Assembly: GCF_013410375.1 (NCBI RefSeq)
Contig: NZ_JACCFL010000001.1
Location: forward strand, 2,604,001 to 2,668,000
Source: Leifsonia shinshuensis
GTDB taxonomy: Bacteria > Actinomycetota > Actinomycetes > Actinomycetales > Microbacteriaceae
Direction of reading: 5' to 3'
Length of the DNA: 64,000 bases
Below, piece by piece: positions 1 to 8,981 of the stretch. Position 1 is the first letter of the stretch. Each line of letters begins with the position of its first letter. The notes beneath the pieces were generated by a model. It saw only the letters and a program-made list of their open reading frames with translations, did not search any database and was not told the DNA's origin. Position numbers and translations under genes: made by a program.

Positions 1-388
1 CGGGCCGGTCGTCGTGGTCGTCGAGGCCCAGGCGGTCCGCGCTCTCGAAGATCAGCTGGTAGGCGCCGGGATGGGCGACGCCCCATTCGGCGTAGCGCAC
101 CGCGTACTCCTCCAGGCGCTCTCGCAGCGGGAGGGCCGGGTCGTCGAGCCGGGGAAGGTCGGCCCGGAGCGCATCCAGCTGCGCCGCGACGACCGCACGG
201 ATCAAATCCTGCTGCGAGGCGAAGTGCAAGTAGACCGCCGCAGGCGACACCGAGCACGCCCGGGCCACCGCTCGCAGCGACGGCGCTGCGAGCGGCTGGG
301 GCGCCAGGAGCAGCTCACTGGCCGCGGCGACGAGCTGCTCCCGCAGCCGATCGCCGTCTCCGCGCGCGTTCGCCTCTCGCTTGGTCAC
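1..388 (-). CDS. TetR/AcrR-family regulator, C-terminal part beyond window
   Basis: Reading from a GTG at 388, the first 129 residues contain a TetR-type N-terminal helix-turn-helix: the segment LRAVARACSVSPAAVYLHF around residues 37-55 matches the family recognition region, followed by the start of a ligand-binding domain (EEYAVRYAEWGVAHPGAYQL). The C-terminus runs off the left edge. An SDR gene starts divergently at 517 and the perfect inverted repeat TGAAC-N4-GTTCA lies between them at 461-474, so autoregulation and control of the SDR are likely (inference). The ligand cannot be told from sequence. Confidence 0.85.
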   Translation of the reverse strand, partial: MTKREANARGDGDRLREQLVAAASELLLAPQPLAAPSLRAVARACSVSPAAVYLHFASQQDLIRAVVAAQLDALRADLPRLDDPALPLRERLEEYAVRYAEWGVAHPGAYQLIFESADRLGLDDHDDRP

Positions 389-460
389 GGCGCCTCCCTC
401 TCAGACGAACACGCTCGAACGAACTGGACAAATCGGTGTACAGGTGTAAAGCTACATCAG

Positions 461-474
461 TGAACACCCGTTCA
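461..474. promoter_or_regulatory. Inverted repeat, candidate TetR operator
   Basis: TGAAC-ACCC-GTTCA is a perfect 5-bp-arm inverted repeat midway between the divergent tetR-like gene and the SDR gene. A second imperfect element, TGTA-N4-TACA, sits just upstream at 445-456. A weak promoter for the SDR could be TGGACA (425-430) with TAAAGC (447-452). TetR dimers typically bind such palindromes; which element is the operator is inference. Confidence 0.45.
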
Positions 475-516
475 TCCACTTTCTCACGCGCCGTCCGGCG
501 CACTCTTGGAGGAATC

Positions 517-1323
517 ATGTCCCCTGTCGACTACCGCCGTGGAGTCGCCCTGATCACCGGCGCGAGCTCCGGCCTCGGCGAGGAGTTCGCCCGCCGGCTC
601 GCCGCCCGCGGAGCCGACCTCGCCCTGGTCGCGCGGCGCGCGGACCGGCTGGACGCGCTGGCCGCCCGGCTGCGCGCCGAGCACGGGGTCGCCGTCAGCA
701 CGATCCCGCTCGGCCTCGCCGCGCCCGACGCCGCGGCCGCCCTCCGCGCGGAGACCGATCGGCTCGGCCTCGACGTCCACACGCTCGTCAACAACGCCGG
801 GTTCGCGACCCACGGGCTCTTCGAGGAGTCCGACCCCGACCGCATCCGGAGCGAGGTCGCCCTCAACGTCGCGACGCTCGTCGCGCTCTCCCGCGCCTAC
901 ATCCCGGACCTGGTCCGCCACGGCGACGGCGCCCTCGTCAACGTCGCCAGCACGGCCGCCTACCAGCCGGTGCCGTCGATGGCGGTCTACAGCGCGACGA
1001 AGGCCTTCGTGCTCAGCTTCACGGAGGCGCTCTGGCACGAGACGCGTGCGAGCGGGCTCCGCGTGCTCGCCCTGTCCCCCGGAGCCACGCGCACCGAGTT
1101 CTTCGACGTGGTCGGCTCCGAGAACGCTCGCGTCGGCCGCTTCCAGACGGCGCAGCAGGTCGTGGACCTCGCCCTCACGACCCTCGACCGGCGCAACGCC
1201 CCGCCGAGCGTCATCTCGGGAACAGGCAACCGGGTGAGCGCGGCGCTGTCACGGCTGCTCAGCCGGAGGCTGCTCGTCACCACGACCGGGCGCGTGATGG
1301 CGGCGGCCGAGGCGCGCGGGTAG
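517..1323 (+). CDS. Short-chain dehydrogenase/reductase (DltE/YqjQ-like)
   Basis: A 268-residue classical SDR. The glycine-rich cofactor motif GASSGLG is at residues 15-21, the NNAG motif follows, and the catalytic Ser145, Tyr158 and Lys162 (YSATK) have normal spacing. The start is the ATG at 517 behind a strong GGAGGA at 508-513; an upstream GTG-type extension lacks a ribosome site. The length fits cytosolic NAD(P)H-dependent oxidoreductases of the DltE group. Substrate unknown. Divergent from the tetR-like gene and probably regulated by it. Confidence 0.9.
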   Translation: MSPVDYRRGVALITGASSGLGEEFARRLAARGADLALVARRADRLDALAARLRAEHGVAVSTIPLGLAAPDAAAALRAETDRLGLDVHTLVNNAGFATHGLFEESDPDRIRSEVALNVATLVALSRAYIPDLVRHGDGALVNVASTAAYQPVPSMAVYSATKAFVLSFTEALWHETRASGLRVLALSPGATRTEFFDVVGSENARVGRFQTAQQVVDLALTTLDRRNAPPSVISGTGNRVSAALSRLLSRRLLVTTTGRVMAAAEARG

Positions 1324-1347
1324 CCGGGCGACGGGTCGCGGAACGGC

Positions 1348-1381
1348 GAAGAGCCGGGCACCTCGCGGTGCCCGGCTCTTC
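1348..1381. terminator. Bidirectional hairpin between SDR and tig
   Basis: A 15-bp perfect stem (GAAGAGCCGGGCACC and its complement) closes on a TCGC tetraloop between the converging SDR and tig genes. There is no U-tract on the plus side; the symmetric stem suggests a bidirectional terminator. Confidence 0.8.
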
Positions 1382-1396
1382 GGTGTGAGTGTCGGT

Positions 1397-1424
1397 GAGG
1401 ACTACTCGGCGAGGACTACTCGGC
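1397..1424. repeat. 14-bp exact tandem duplication at tig stop codon
   Basis: GAGGACTACTCGGC occurs twice head to tail (1397-1410 and 1411-1424). The second copy contains the tig stop codon (complement of 1416-1418), so the duplication lies in the 3' untranslated side and does not change the protein. Confidence 0.85.
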
Positions 1425-2819
1425 GTCGGCGGCCTTCTTCTTGGCGGCGCGCTTCTTCGGCTTCTCCTCGGCGGCCGGCTCCTCGGCCGGGGCCTCGGCG
1501 GCCTCGTCGGCGGCGGTCTCGGCGTCCTCGTCGGCGGCGTCCTCCGGGAGGGCGACGAACTCGGTGAGGTCGACCTTCTTGCCGTTGGTGTCGACGACCT
1601 CGGTCTTGCCGAGGATGATCGCGAGCGCCTTGTTGCGGGCGACCTCGCCGACCATCGACGGGATCTGGCCGTTCTCGCTGAGGATCTTGACGAACTCGTT
1701 CGGGTCCATGCCGTACTGGGCGGCGCCCTGCACGAGGTACTGGGTGAGCTCGTCCTGGCTGACCTTGACGTTCTCCGCCTGCGCGACCTCGTCGAGGAGG
1801 ATCTGCGTGCGGAAGGTCTTCTCGCTGGACTCGGTGACCTCGGCGCGGTGCACGTCGTCCTCGAGGCGGTTCTCCTGCTCGAGGTGGCGGTGCACCTCGT
1901 CCTCGACCAGCGCGGCCGGGACGGGGATTTCGACCAGCTCGAGCAGCTTGTCGACCAGCTGGTCGCGCGCCGCGGTGCCCTGACCGAACGCCTTGGCCCG
2001 CTCGACCTGGCTGCGCAGGCTCGTGCGGAGCTCGCCGATGGTGTCGAACTCGCTGGCGATCTGCGCGAAGTCGTCGTCGGCCTCCGGGAGCTCGCGCTCC
2101 TTGACGGCGTTCAGAGTGACGGTGATCTGCGCGTTCTCGCCCTCGTGGTCGCCGCCCATGAGCGGAGCCTCGAAGGTGGTGGTCTCGCCGGCGGTGAGGG
2201 TGTCGAGCGCCTCGTCGATGCCGTCGATGAGCTCGCCGGACCCGATCTCGTAGGAGATGTTCGCGGCGGTGTCGACCTCCTCGCCGCCGATGACGGCGAC
2301 CAGGTCGATCTGCGCGAAGTCGCCGGACTTGGCCGGGCGGTCGACGGTCACGAGCGTGCCGAAGCGGCTGCGCAGGCGGTCCAGCTCCTCCTCGACGTCG
2401 TCGACGGACACCTCGGCGGCGTCGACGGTGAGGGTGATGTCGCTGAAGTCGGGCAGGGTGACCTCGGGACGGGTGTCGACCTCGATGGTGAGCAGAAGGT
2501 CACCCGAGAAGTCGCTCTCGCTGGGCCACTCGGTGATGTCCGCCTCCGGACGGCCGAGCGGACGCACGTCGTTCTCCTCGACCGCCTGGCGGTAGAAGGA
2601 GTCGAGCCCCTCGTTGACCGCGTGCTCCAGGACGGCGGCCTTGCCGACCCGCTGGTCGATGATGGGCGGCGGCACCTTGCCCTTGCGGAAACCGGGGATG
2701 CTCACCTGCTCCGCGATGTGCTCGTAGGCGTGCTTGATGGACGGCTTCAGTTCCTCCGGCGTCACCGAGATGATGAGCTTGGTGCGCGTGGGGCTGAGCT
2801 TCTCGACCGTGGTCTTCAC
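1416..2819 (-). CDS. tig: Trigger factor, ribosome-associated chaperone and peptidyl-prolyl isomerase
   Basis: A 467-residue trigger factor. The N-terminal ribosome-binding signature GFRKGKVP is at residues 43-50, followed by the FKBP-type isomerase domain and the long helical substrate-binding C-terminal domain. The tail is an Ala/Glu/Lys-rich low-complexity stretch typical of actinobacterial Tig. I chose the GTG at 2819 because AGGAG precedes it and the protein then begins with the family-typical [13 protein letters not shown] 14-bp exact tandem duplication (1397-1424) covers the stop codon. Acts on nascent chains at the ribosome exit tunnel. Confidence 0.97.
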   Translation of the reverse strand: MKTTVEKLSPTRTKLIISVTPEELKPSIKHAYEHIAEQVSIPGFRKGKVPPPIIDQRVGKAAVLEHAVNEGLDSFYRQAVEENDVRPLGRPEADITEWPSESDFSGDLLLTIEVDTRPEVTLPDFSDITLTVDAAEVSVDDVEEELDRLRSRFGTLVTVDRPAKSGDFAQIDLVAVIGGEEVDTAANISYEIGSGELIDGIDEALDTLTAGETTTFEAPLMGGDHEGENAQITVTLNAVKERELPEADDDFAQIASEFDTIGELRTSLRSQVERAKAFGQGTAARDQLVDKLLELVEIPVPAALVEDEVHRHLEQENRLEDDVHRAEVTESSEKTFRTQILLDEVAQAENVKVSQDELTQYLVQGAAQYGMDPNEFVKILSENGQIPSMVGEVARNKALAIILGKTEVVDTNGKKVDLTEFVALPEDAADEDAETAADEAAEAPAEEPAAEEKPKKRAAKKKAADAE

Positions 2820-2878
2820 GATGTCTGGGTTCTCCTGATGTTCGAACGATGGTCTACTCGCAAGGAACGAGGTCCTCG

Positions 2879-2953
2879 TCGGGGCGACAGGATTCGAACC
2901 TGCGACCTCCCGCTCCCAAAGCGGGCGCTCTAGCCAAGCTGAGCTACGCCCCG
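2879..2953 (-). tRNA. tRNA-Pro (anticodon TGG)
   Basis: A full cloverleaf can be drawn on the minus strand: acceptor CGGGGCG/CGCCCCG with discriminator A, D arm GCTC/GAGC, anticodon stem CCCGC/GCGGG around loop TTTGGGA (anticodon TGG), and T arm GCAGG/CCTGT with TTCGAAT. CCA is not encoded. A -10-like TAGACT lies 30 nt upstream (complement of 2983-2988). Confidence 0.95.
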
Positions 2954-3028
2954 GCTTCAAGCGGTGCGAAAGACCGTGCGCAAGTCTACTGCACGCGGGC
3001 ATCCCCCGCGTGTACTACGATGGTCGTC

Positions 3029-3049
3029 GGCCGTCCGCAGAGGACGGCC
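3029..3049 (+). other. Hairpin in the leader of tRNA-Gly
   Basis: GGCCGTCC and GGACGGCC form an 8-bp perfect stem with a 5-nt loop, ending 3 nt before the mature tRNA-Gly 5' end. A TACGAT -10-like box lies at 3016-3021, so the hairpin would be in the RNase P-removed leader. Confidence 0.5.
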
Positions 3050-3052
3050 TTC

Positions 3053-3123
3053 GGGGATGTAGCTCAATGGTAGAGCCTCAGTCTTCCAAACTGATTACGC
3101 GGGTTCGATTCCCGTCATCCCCT
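3053..3123 (+). tRNA. tRNA-Gly (anticodon TCC)
   Basis: Cloverleaf: acceptor GGGGATG/CATCCCC with discriminator T, D arm GCTC/GAGC, anticodon stem TCAGT/ACTGA around CTTCCAA (anticodon TCC), T arm CGGG-TTCGATT-CCCG. A run of six T residues at 3127-3132 directly downstream probably terminates transcription. CCA is not encoded. The tRNA-Pro gene lies close by on the opposite strand. Confidence 0.96.
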
Positions 3124-3220
3124 CCGTTTTTTCGAACCCCTCCGCTCATGTCCCCCGTATTGGGTGAAGCATTCTCATGTTCGCGGGTTCTAGCCTGCAG
3201 GCGTCGAGGGGGTGCTTGCG

Positions 3221-4003
<783 letters not shown>

Positions 4004-4012
4004 CCCGCGCCC

Positions 4013-4669
4013 TCACCGCTGCAAGTACGCCAGCACCGCCAGCACCCGCCGGTGGTCGTCCCCCGAGTCCTCCAGCCCCAGCTTCTGGAAGATCGATGTC
4101 ACGTTCTTCTCCACCGCGCCGACCCCGATGACGAGGCGTGCGCCGATCGCGGCGTTCGTGCGGCCCTCCGCCATCAGCGTCAGGACGTCGCGCTCGCGCG
4201 GGGTCAACGCGGCCAGCGGGTCGGTTCGGCGCACCAGCAGTTCGCGCACCACCTCCGGGTCGAGCACCGTGCCGCCGGCGGCGATGCGGGTGACGGCGTC
4301 GCGCAGCTCCTCCAGGGAGGCGATGCGGTCCTTCAGCAGGTAGCCGGTGCCGCCGCGGCCACTCGCCAGCAGCTCCTGGGCGTAGGTGCCCTCCACGTAC
4401 TGGCTGAGCAGCAGCACGCCGATCGTCGGGAACGCCGACCGGAGGGCGAGGGCCGCGCGGACGCCCTCGTCGCGGAAGGTGGGCGGCATCCGGACGTCCA
4501 GGACCGCCACATCCGGCGCCAGGTCGGGGAGGGCCTCGAGCAGCGACTCCGCGTCGCCGAACGCGCCGACGGTCTCGAAGCCGGCCTCGTCGAAGAGGCG
4601 CACCAGGCCTTCGCGGAGCAGGACGGAGTCGTCGGCGACGACGAGGCGGAGGGGCGCAGCAGCAGGCAC
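4013..4669 (-). CDS. LuxR-family (NarL/FixJ) response regulator
   Basis: A 218-residue two-component regulator. The receiver domain carries the acidic pair (VADDS), phosphoacceptor Asp58 (VAVLDVR) and the conserved Lys (YLLKDR). A LuxR-type HTH (LTPRERDVLTLMAEGRTNAAIG...) occupies about residues 154-198. It lies 47 nt downstream of a histidine kinase gene on the same strand, so they form one operon and probably a cognate pair. The recognition helix region is atypical (VIGVGAVEKNVTSIF), but the fold is clear. Target genes are unknown. Confidence 0.92.
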   Translation of the reverse strand: MPAAAPLRLVVADDSVLLREGLVRLFDEAGFETVGAFGDAESLLEALPDLAPDVAVLDVRMPPTFRDEGVRAALALRSAFPTIGVLLLSQYVEGTYAQELLASGRGGTGYLLKDRIASLEELRDAVTRIAAGGTVLDPEVVRELLVRRTDPLAALTPRERDVLTLMAEGRTNAAIGARLVIGVGAVEKNVTSIFQKLGLEDSGDDHRRVLAVLAYLQR

Positions 4670-4716
4670 CCCTCCACCCTAGGGGCCGAAGCCCGGCAGG
4701 CACCGCGCCCCCGCCG

Positions 4717-6141
4717 CTACGCCAGCGGCAGCCGGGCCCCCAGCACGCTCGGCCCGCCGACCGGGCTGTCCAGCACCAGCTCGCCGCGCAGGCCGTGCAC
4801 CCGCTCGGCCAGGCCGCTCAGCCCGTGGCCCGGCACCATCGTCGCGCCGCCGCGGCCATTGTCGTTCAGCCACACCGACAGCCACGGGCGACCCGCGCTG
4901 TCGACCGTTCGATCCAGGACCAGGCGGCCGGCGGTCGCGCCGGAGTGCTTGGCGAGGTTCGCGGACAGCTCCGCCAGCACGTAGTAGGCGTTCCGCTCCA
5001 CCTCCGGGCTGAACCGCTCCCCCGGCTGCAGCGACGACTCCACCGTCACAGGCACCGTGCTGCGCGCGGCGAGCGAGTCGACCGCCGCGCCCAGGCCGCG
5101 GTCCTGCAGGATGGGCGGGGCGAAGCCGCGGGACAGGGCGCGCAGCTCCTCCAGCGTGTCGCCGGCCTGCTTCCGGGCCTCGGCCAGCAGGGATGCCGCG
5201 GCCTCCGGGTCGTCGGTGAGTTTGCGCTCGGCGGCGGCGATGTCCATCTGCAACCGGATCAGCCGCTGCTGCGGGCCGTCGTGCAGGTCGCGCTCCAGCC
5301 GGCGCAGCGACTGGTCCTCCGCGGCGACGGCGGCGCCGCGCTGGGCGGACAGGTCCGCGACCTCGCGCTGCAGCGCCTCCGACGGCCACGCGCCGAGCAG
5401 GCCGCGGGCGACGGCGTGGTGCAGCAGGGTCAGCCCGCGCGTCACGAACGGCAGCGTCACGGCGAAGAGGATCCCGGCGATCAGGTACAGGATGCGGTCG
5501 CCCGCCACCGGGTCGAAGGTCGAGTGGATGCCGAAGATGGAGTCCACGACCACCCGGGACAGGAAGAAGTCGCGGTTCCCGGTCGGGATGAACCCGAGCC
5601 AGAGCCAGCCGGTCAGGCCGCCGAGCGCCGTCGCGGTCCAGGTGATCGTGATGCTCCAGCTGACGATGCTGACGATCGGGTTCACGATCATGCCGTGCAG
5701 CAGGTACAGCCAGTAGTGACCGTTCGCCCACGGCCCGAACAGGATCCTCCAGAAGGTGCGCGGCTGGTCCGCCGGCTCCCAGACCGGGCGCGGGATGGCG
5801 GGCCGGCCGGCCCAGTCCAGCCGGGTCAGCTCCACGATGCCGAAGGCGCGGGCCGTGTAGAAGGTGGCGACGACGATGAAGAAGCCGACGTAGATGACGA
5901 TGGTGCCGAGGCCGGTCCAGAACAGCGACGCCAGCACCGACAGCCCGACGATCGCGATCGGCATGGTGAGCAGCAGGAAGCCCAGCTCGCGCGGGACCCC
6001 GCGCCACAGCGAACCGTAGCCGGTGGGCTCGGCGGCGCGGGAAGGGACGGTGGATGCGCTCACGGCGTCCAGCCTGGCAGACGTGCCGGCCGGGCCGGTG
6101 ACGGCGCCCTCTGCGAGAGGGACGGTGCTCTGTTCGTTCAT
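4717..6141 (-). CDS. Sensor histidine kinase with putative-sensor membrane domain
   Basis: A 474-residue HisKA_3-type kinase. After a cytosolic N-terminus, residues of about 60-240 form a four-helix membrane region resembling the actinobacterial putative sensor domain (Pfam PF13796). The phosphoacceptor motif ERDLHDGPQQRL puts His near position 287. The ATP-binding domain has an N-box (LAELSANLAKHS) and a GHGLSGLAERV G-box. The start is the ATG at 6141 (MNEQSTV). It faces dps across a 180-nt region containing the palindrome GGGTTAACCC (6203-6212). Signal unknown. Confidence 0.9.
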   Translation of the reverse strand: MNEQSTVPLAEGAVTGPAGTSARLDAVSASTVPSRAAEPTGYGSLWRGVPRELGFLLLTMPIAIVGLSVLASLFWTGLGTIVIYVGFFIVVATFYTARAFGIVELTRLDWAGRPAIPRPVWEPADQPRTFWRILFGPWANGHYWLYLLHGMIVNPIVSIVSWSITITWTATALGGLTGWLWLGFIPTGNRDFFLSRVVVDSIFGIHSTFDPVAGDRILYLIAGILFAVTLPFVTRGLTLLHHAVARGLLGAWPSEALQREVADLSAQRGAAVAAEDQSLRRLERDLHDGPQQRLIRLQMDIAAAERKLTDDPEAAASLLAEARKQAGDTLEELRALSRGFAPPILQDRGLGAAVDSLAARSTVPVTVESSLQPGERFSPEVERNAYYVLAELSANLAKHSGATAGRLVLDRTVDSAGRPWLSVWLNDNGRGGATMVPGHGLSGLAERVHGLRGELVLDSPVGGPSVLGARLPLA

Positions 6142-6263
6142 GGCTCCAGCCTCCCGGAGGGCGGGCGCCGCGCCCATCCCGCGAGCCTCCCGAACGGTAC
6201 GGGGGTTAACCCGCCGACGCTGCGGCCGGCACAATTCTCCTCGTGAGGGCAGCCTGCGCTTCG

Positions 6264-6291
6264 TTGCGGAATTCTCCCCGCTGAGTAGCGT
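6264..6291 (+). promoter_or_regulatory. Candidate dps promoter
   Basis: TTGCGG (6264-6269), a 16-nt spacer and TAGCGT (6286-6291) fit a housekeeping sigma-70 promoter and would start transcription about 24 nt before the dps ATG, which is preceded by GAAGAAGGG. Confidence 0.55.
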
Positions 6292-6321
6292 TGTGCACAG
6301 CCAGAAGAAGGGATCATCACC

Positions 6322-6804
6322 ATGACGGACATCGCCGCGACCCAGAGCGTCTCCAACCCGGACGTCGCCGCCGGGGTCGCCCAGTTCCTGACCCCCGTGG
6401 TCATCGACCTCACCGCACTCGTCGTCAACGGCAAGCAGGCGCACTGGCATGTGCGCGGCGCCAACTTCATCGGCGTCCACGAGCTGCTCGACACCATCGT
6501 CCCCCACGCCCAGGGCTGGGCGGACCTCGCCGCCGAGCGGATCGTCGCGCTCGGCCTCCCCGTCGACGCGCGCCTCGGCACCGTGGCGGCCAAGACCACC
6601 ACGGGCGAGCTGACGGCCGGCTTCCGCCCCTCGAACGAGACCATCGCCGAGGTGATCGCCCAGATCGACGCCGCCCTCGCCAGCGTCAACACCGCCGTCG
6701 CGGAGCTGGACGAGCTCGACCAGACCAGCCAGGACGTCGCGATCGAGATCGCCCGCGGCTTGGACAAGGACCGCTGGTTCCTCTTCGCGCACATCAGCGA
6801 GTAG
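6322..6804 (+). CDS. dps: Dps-family DNA-binding ferritin-like protein
   Basis: A 160-residue Dps protein. The ferroxidase-site signature is visible as KQAHWHVRGANFIGVHELLD near residues 34-53, followed by the AQGWADLAAERI helix with the partner acidic residues. Dps forms a 12-subunit shell that oxidises Fe(II) with peroxide and shields DNA in stationary phase or oxidative stress. The N-terminus (TDIAATQSVSNPD) has no Lys/Arg-rich tail, so direct DNA binding is uncertain. Expressed from its own promoter. Confidence 0.94.
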   Translation: MTDIAATQSVSNPDVAAGVAQFLTPVVIDLTALVVNGKQAHWHVRGANFIGVHELLDTIVPHAQGWADLAAERIVALGLPVDARLGTVAAKTTTGELTAGFRPSNETIAEVIAQIDAALASVNTAVAELDELDQTSQDVAIEIARGLDKDRWFLFAHISE

Positions 6805-6817
6805 AGCGCGCCCGTCA

Positions 6818-6849
6818 GGAGGCCGTCCACCGGGAGGTGGGCGGCCTCC
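6818..6849. terminator. Hairpin between dps and amidohydrolase
   Basis: GGAGGCCGTCCACC pairs with GGTGGGCGGCCTCC through a 14-bp stem with one wobble and a GGGA loop. It separates two converging genes and is symmetric, as expected for a bidirectional terminator without a U-tract. Confidence 0.75.
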
Positions 6850-6870
6850 GGCGTTCCACGGCCCGGCGGA

Positions 6871-8319
6871 TCAGCTCAGCGCGTTGTGGGTGAGCCGCCC
6901 CTGGAGCAGGGTCGCGGCGACGCGCATGCCGCGCAACTCGTCCGGCGACGCCGCCAGGGGATCGGCCTCCAGGACCGCGAGGTCGGCGGGCTCGCCGACG
7001 GCGACCCGCGAGCGCGTCGACGCCGTCAGCGCGGCCTCCACCGGGATGCGCTGCTCGGGATGCCACGGCTCCCGGCCGTCGCGGGTGCGCCCGAGCGCGG
7101 ACGCGATCGCCGCCCACGGGTCGAGCGGGGCGACCGGAGCGTCGGAGCCGAAGGCGAGCCGGGCGCCGGCGGCCAGCAGGGACGCGAGCGGGAATGCGTC
7201 CCCGGTCCGGCCGGCCCAGAGCCGGTCGGCGACGTCGCGGTCGTCCATGGCGTGCTCGGGCTGGACGCTGGCGACGACGCCGAGCGCGGCGAAGCGCGGG
7301 ATGTCGGCGGGATCGATGAGCTGCGCGTGCTCGATGCGGCCTCCCGCGCCGACCGCTTCGAACGCGTCCAGCGCGAGCCGGTTGGCCTCGTCGCCGATCG
7401 CGTGCACGGCCGGCTCGATCCCGTTGTCCACGGCGAACCGGAGGTCGGCCAGCAGTTCGGCCGGCGTCAGGTTGGCGACGCCGTGGCCGCCGTCCGGGTA
7501 CGGGTGACGGCAGAGCGCCGTGCGCGTGTTGAGCGAGCCGTCGGAGATGACCTTGAACGGGCCCATCGTGAGGAGGCCGTCCGTGCCGTCCACGGCGCCG
7601 CCCGTGCGGAGGCCGAGGGCGACCGCGTCGGCGATCCGGTCGCGGTACACGCCGAACTCGACGCGGAGCGAACGCGCGCCGGACGCCATCCGCCGGGTCC
7701 AGACGTCCAGGTTCCAGCCGTACTCCAGGTCCACGATCCCGACCACGCCGCGCTCGGCCGCACCCTCGGCGGCCTCGGCCGCCCACCTGTCGAGCGTCGC
7801 CGCGTCGGAAGGGGTGAGCCGGCTCGTCAGCGCGAAGCTCTCGTCCTCGCGCAGCAGTGCGCCCTCGGCCCCGGGCGCGAAGCGCTCGAAGGCGGCGGTG
7901 TTCAGCCACGAGCAGTGCAGGTCGCCCGCGATCAGGACCACCGGCCGGTCCCCCGCCGCCACGTCGAGCAGCTCGCGGGTCGGGTGAGCGCGCCAGAGCG
8001 CGTCGTGGAAGCCGAAGCCGACCAGCACGTCCGTGCCCGGGTCCGCCTCCGCGCGCGAACGCACCAGGGCGGCGGCCTCCGCGGCCGAGGCGGCATGCGA
8101 GACGTCCAGCCGGCGCGCGGTCTGCGCCCACTGCGTGAAGTGCACGTGCTGATCCCAGAGCCCGGGGAGGAGCCAGCGACCGTCGAGGTCGATGCGCTCT
8201 GCGTCCGGAGGGAACGGGCGGCCGCTCGGCGCGATCCCCGCGATCAGCCCGCCGCGGACGGTCACGTCCACCACCGCGGGCGACCCGGGCAGCCGCGCCC
8301 CCGCGAGGACGAGCGTCAT
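6871..8319 (-). CDS. Amidohydrolase, YtcJ-like metal-dependent hydrolase
   Basis: A 482-residue member of the amidohydrolase superfamily. The metal-binding HxH appears as DQHVHF near residue 58, and later metal ligands are suggested by AVHAIGD, IEHAQL and SDAP. The C-terminus carries the composite beta-domain (ADLAVLEADPL). The arrangement resembles YtcJ/Amidohydro_3 proteins. Substrate unknown. Its ATG overlaps the stop of the upstream paiB-like gene (ATGA), so translation is coupled. Confidence 0.85.
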   Translation of the reverse strand: MTLVLAGARLPGSPAVVDVTVRGGLIAGIAPSGRPFPPDAERIDLDGRWLLPGLWDQHVHFTQWAQTARRLDVSHAASAAEAAALVRSRAEADPGTDVLVGFGFHDALWRAHPTRELLDVAAGDRPVVLIAGDLHCSWLNTAAFERFAPGAEGALLREDESFALTSRLTPSDAATLDRWAAEAAEGAAERGVVGIVDLEYGWNLDVWTRRMASGARSLRVEFGVYRDRIADAVALGLRTGGAVDGTDGLLTMGPFKVISDGSLNTRTALCRHPYPDGGHGVANLTPAELLADLRFAVDNGIEPAVHAIGDEANRLALDAFEAVGAGGRIEHAQLIDPADIPRFAALGVVASVQPEHAMDDRDVADRLWAGRTGDAFPLASLLAAGARLAFGSDAPVAPLDPWAAIASALGRTRDGREPWHPEQRIPVEAALTASTRSRVAVGEPADLAVLEADPLAASPDELRGMRVAATLLQGRLTHNALS

Positions 8320-8953
8320 CGCGCGGCGCGGCGCCGGTCGTGCACCAGCTGCATCTCGCGCAGCAGCGCCGGGCTGGCGTACGGCGAGTCGCCGCCGAGC
8401 TCGGACATGATCGAGTCGACGATGTGGTCGGGCCGGTTCTGGCTCATCTTCTGCTTGGCCACGATCTTCGTCGGGGTCAGCCGCACACCGACCGTTCCGG
8501 AGGAGATGCGCTCGGCGTAGCGCTCGTCCTCCAGCGTCCCGCGCATCTGCCGGGGCTCCGGCAGCTCGCGCTCGAAGTGGTCGACCAGCTTCTCGAGCAC
8601 CTGGAGGTTCTCCTCCGGGCTCAGCAGCTCCGGCACTCCGGAGAGGTGCACGGCGACGAAGTTCCAGGTCGGCACGGCCGGGTCGGCGTCGTACCAGGAC
8701 GACGAGATGTAGCCGTGCGGGCCCTGCAGGATACCAGCAGCTCGTGCTCGCCCAGCTCGTGCAGCTGCTCGTCGGGTCGGCCGACGTGGCTCACGATCGT
8801 CAGCTCCTCGCGGGTGTCGTCGAGGATGACCGGGTAGTGCGAGGCGACCAGCCCGGTGGAGGCGTTGCTCACGAACGTCCCCCACGGGTTCTCGCGGATG
8901 ATCCGCTCGATCTCGGCCCGGTCGGTCAGGGTGAAGCTGGGATTCTGGCGCAC
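8316..8953 (-). pseudogene. PaiB-like FMN-binding protein interrupted by a frameshift
   Basis: The gene begins at a GTG at 8953 behind AGGAG and encodes a PaiB/FMN-binding split-barrel start (FTLTDRAEIERIIRENPWGTFVS...ASHYPVIL). Around 8731-8734 the frame breaks. The continuation QGPHGYISSSWY...VPTWNFVAVHL lies in another minus-strand frame and runs to the stop at 8316. Restoring one base in GTATCC (minus strand) gives LLVILQGPHGY, the family-typical sequence, so this is a single-base deletion or a sequencing error. Intact, the protein would be about 212 residues. The last codon overlaps the amidohydrolase start. Confidence 0.8.
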
Positions 8954-8981
8954 GCGCGGCTCCTCGTGTCTCGTCCGGCCG

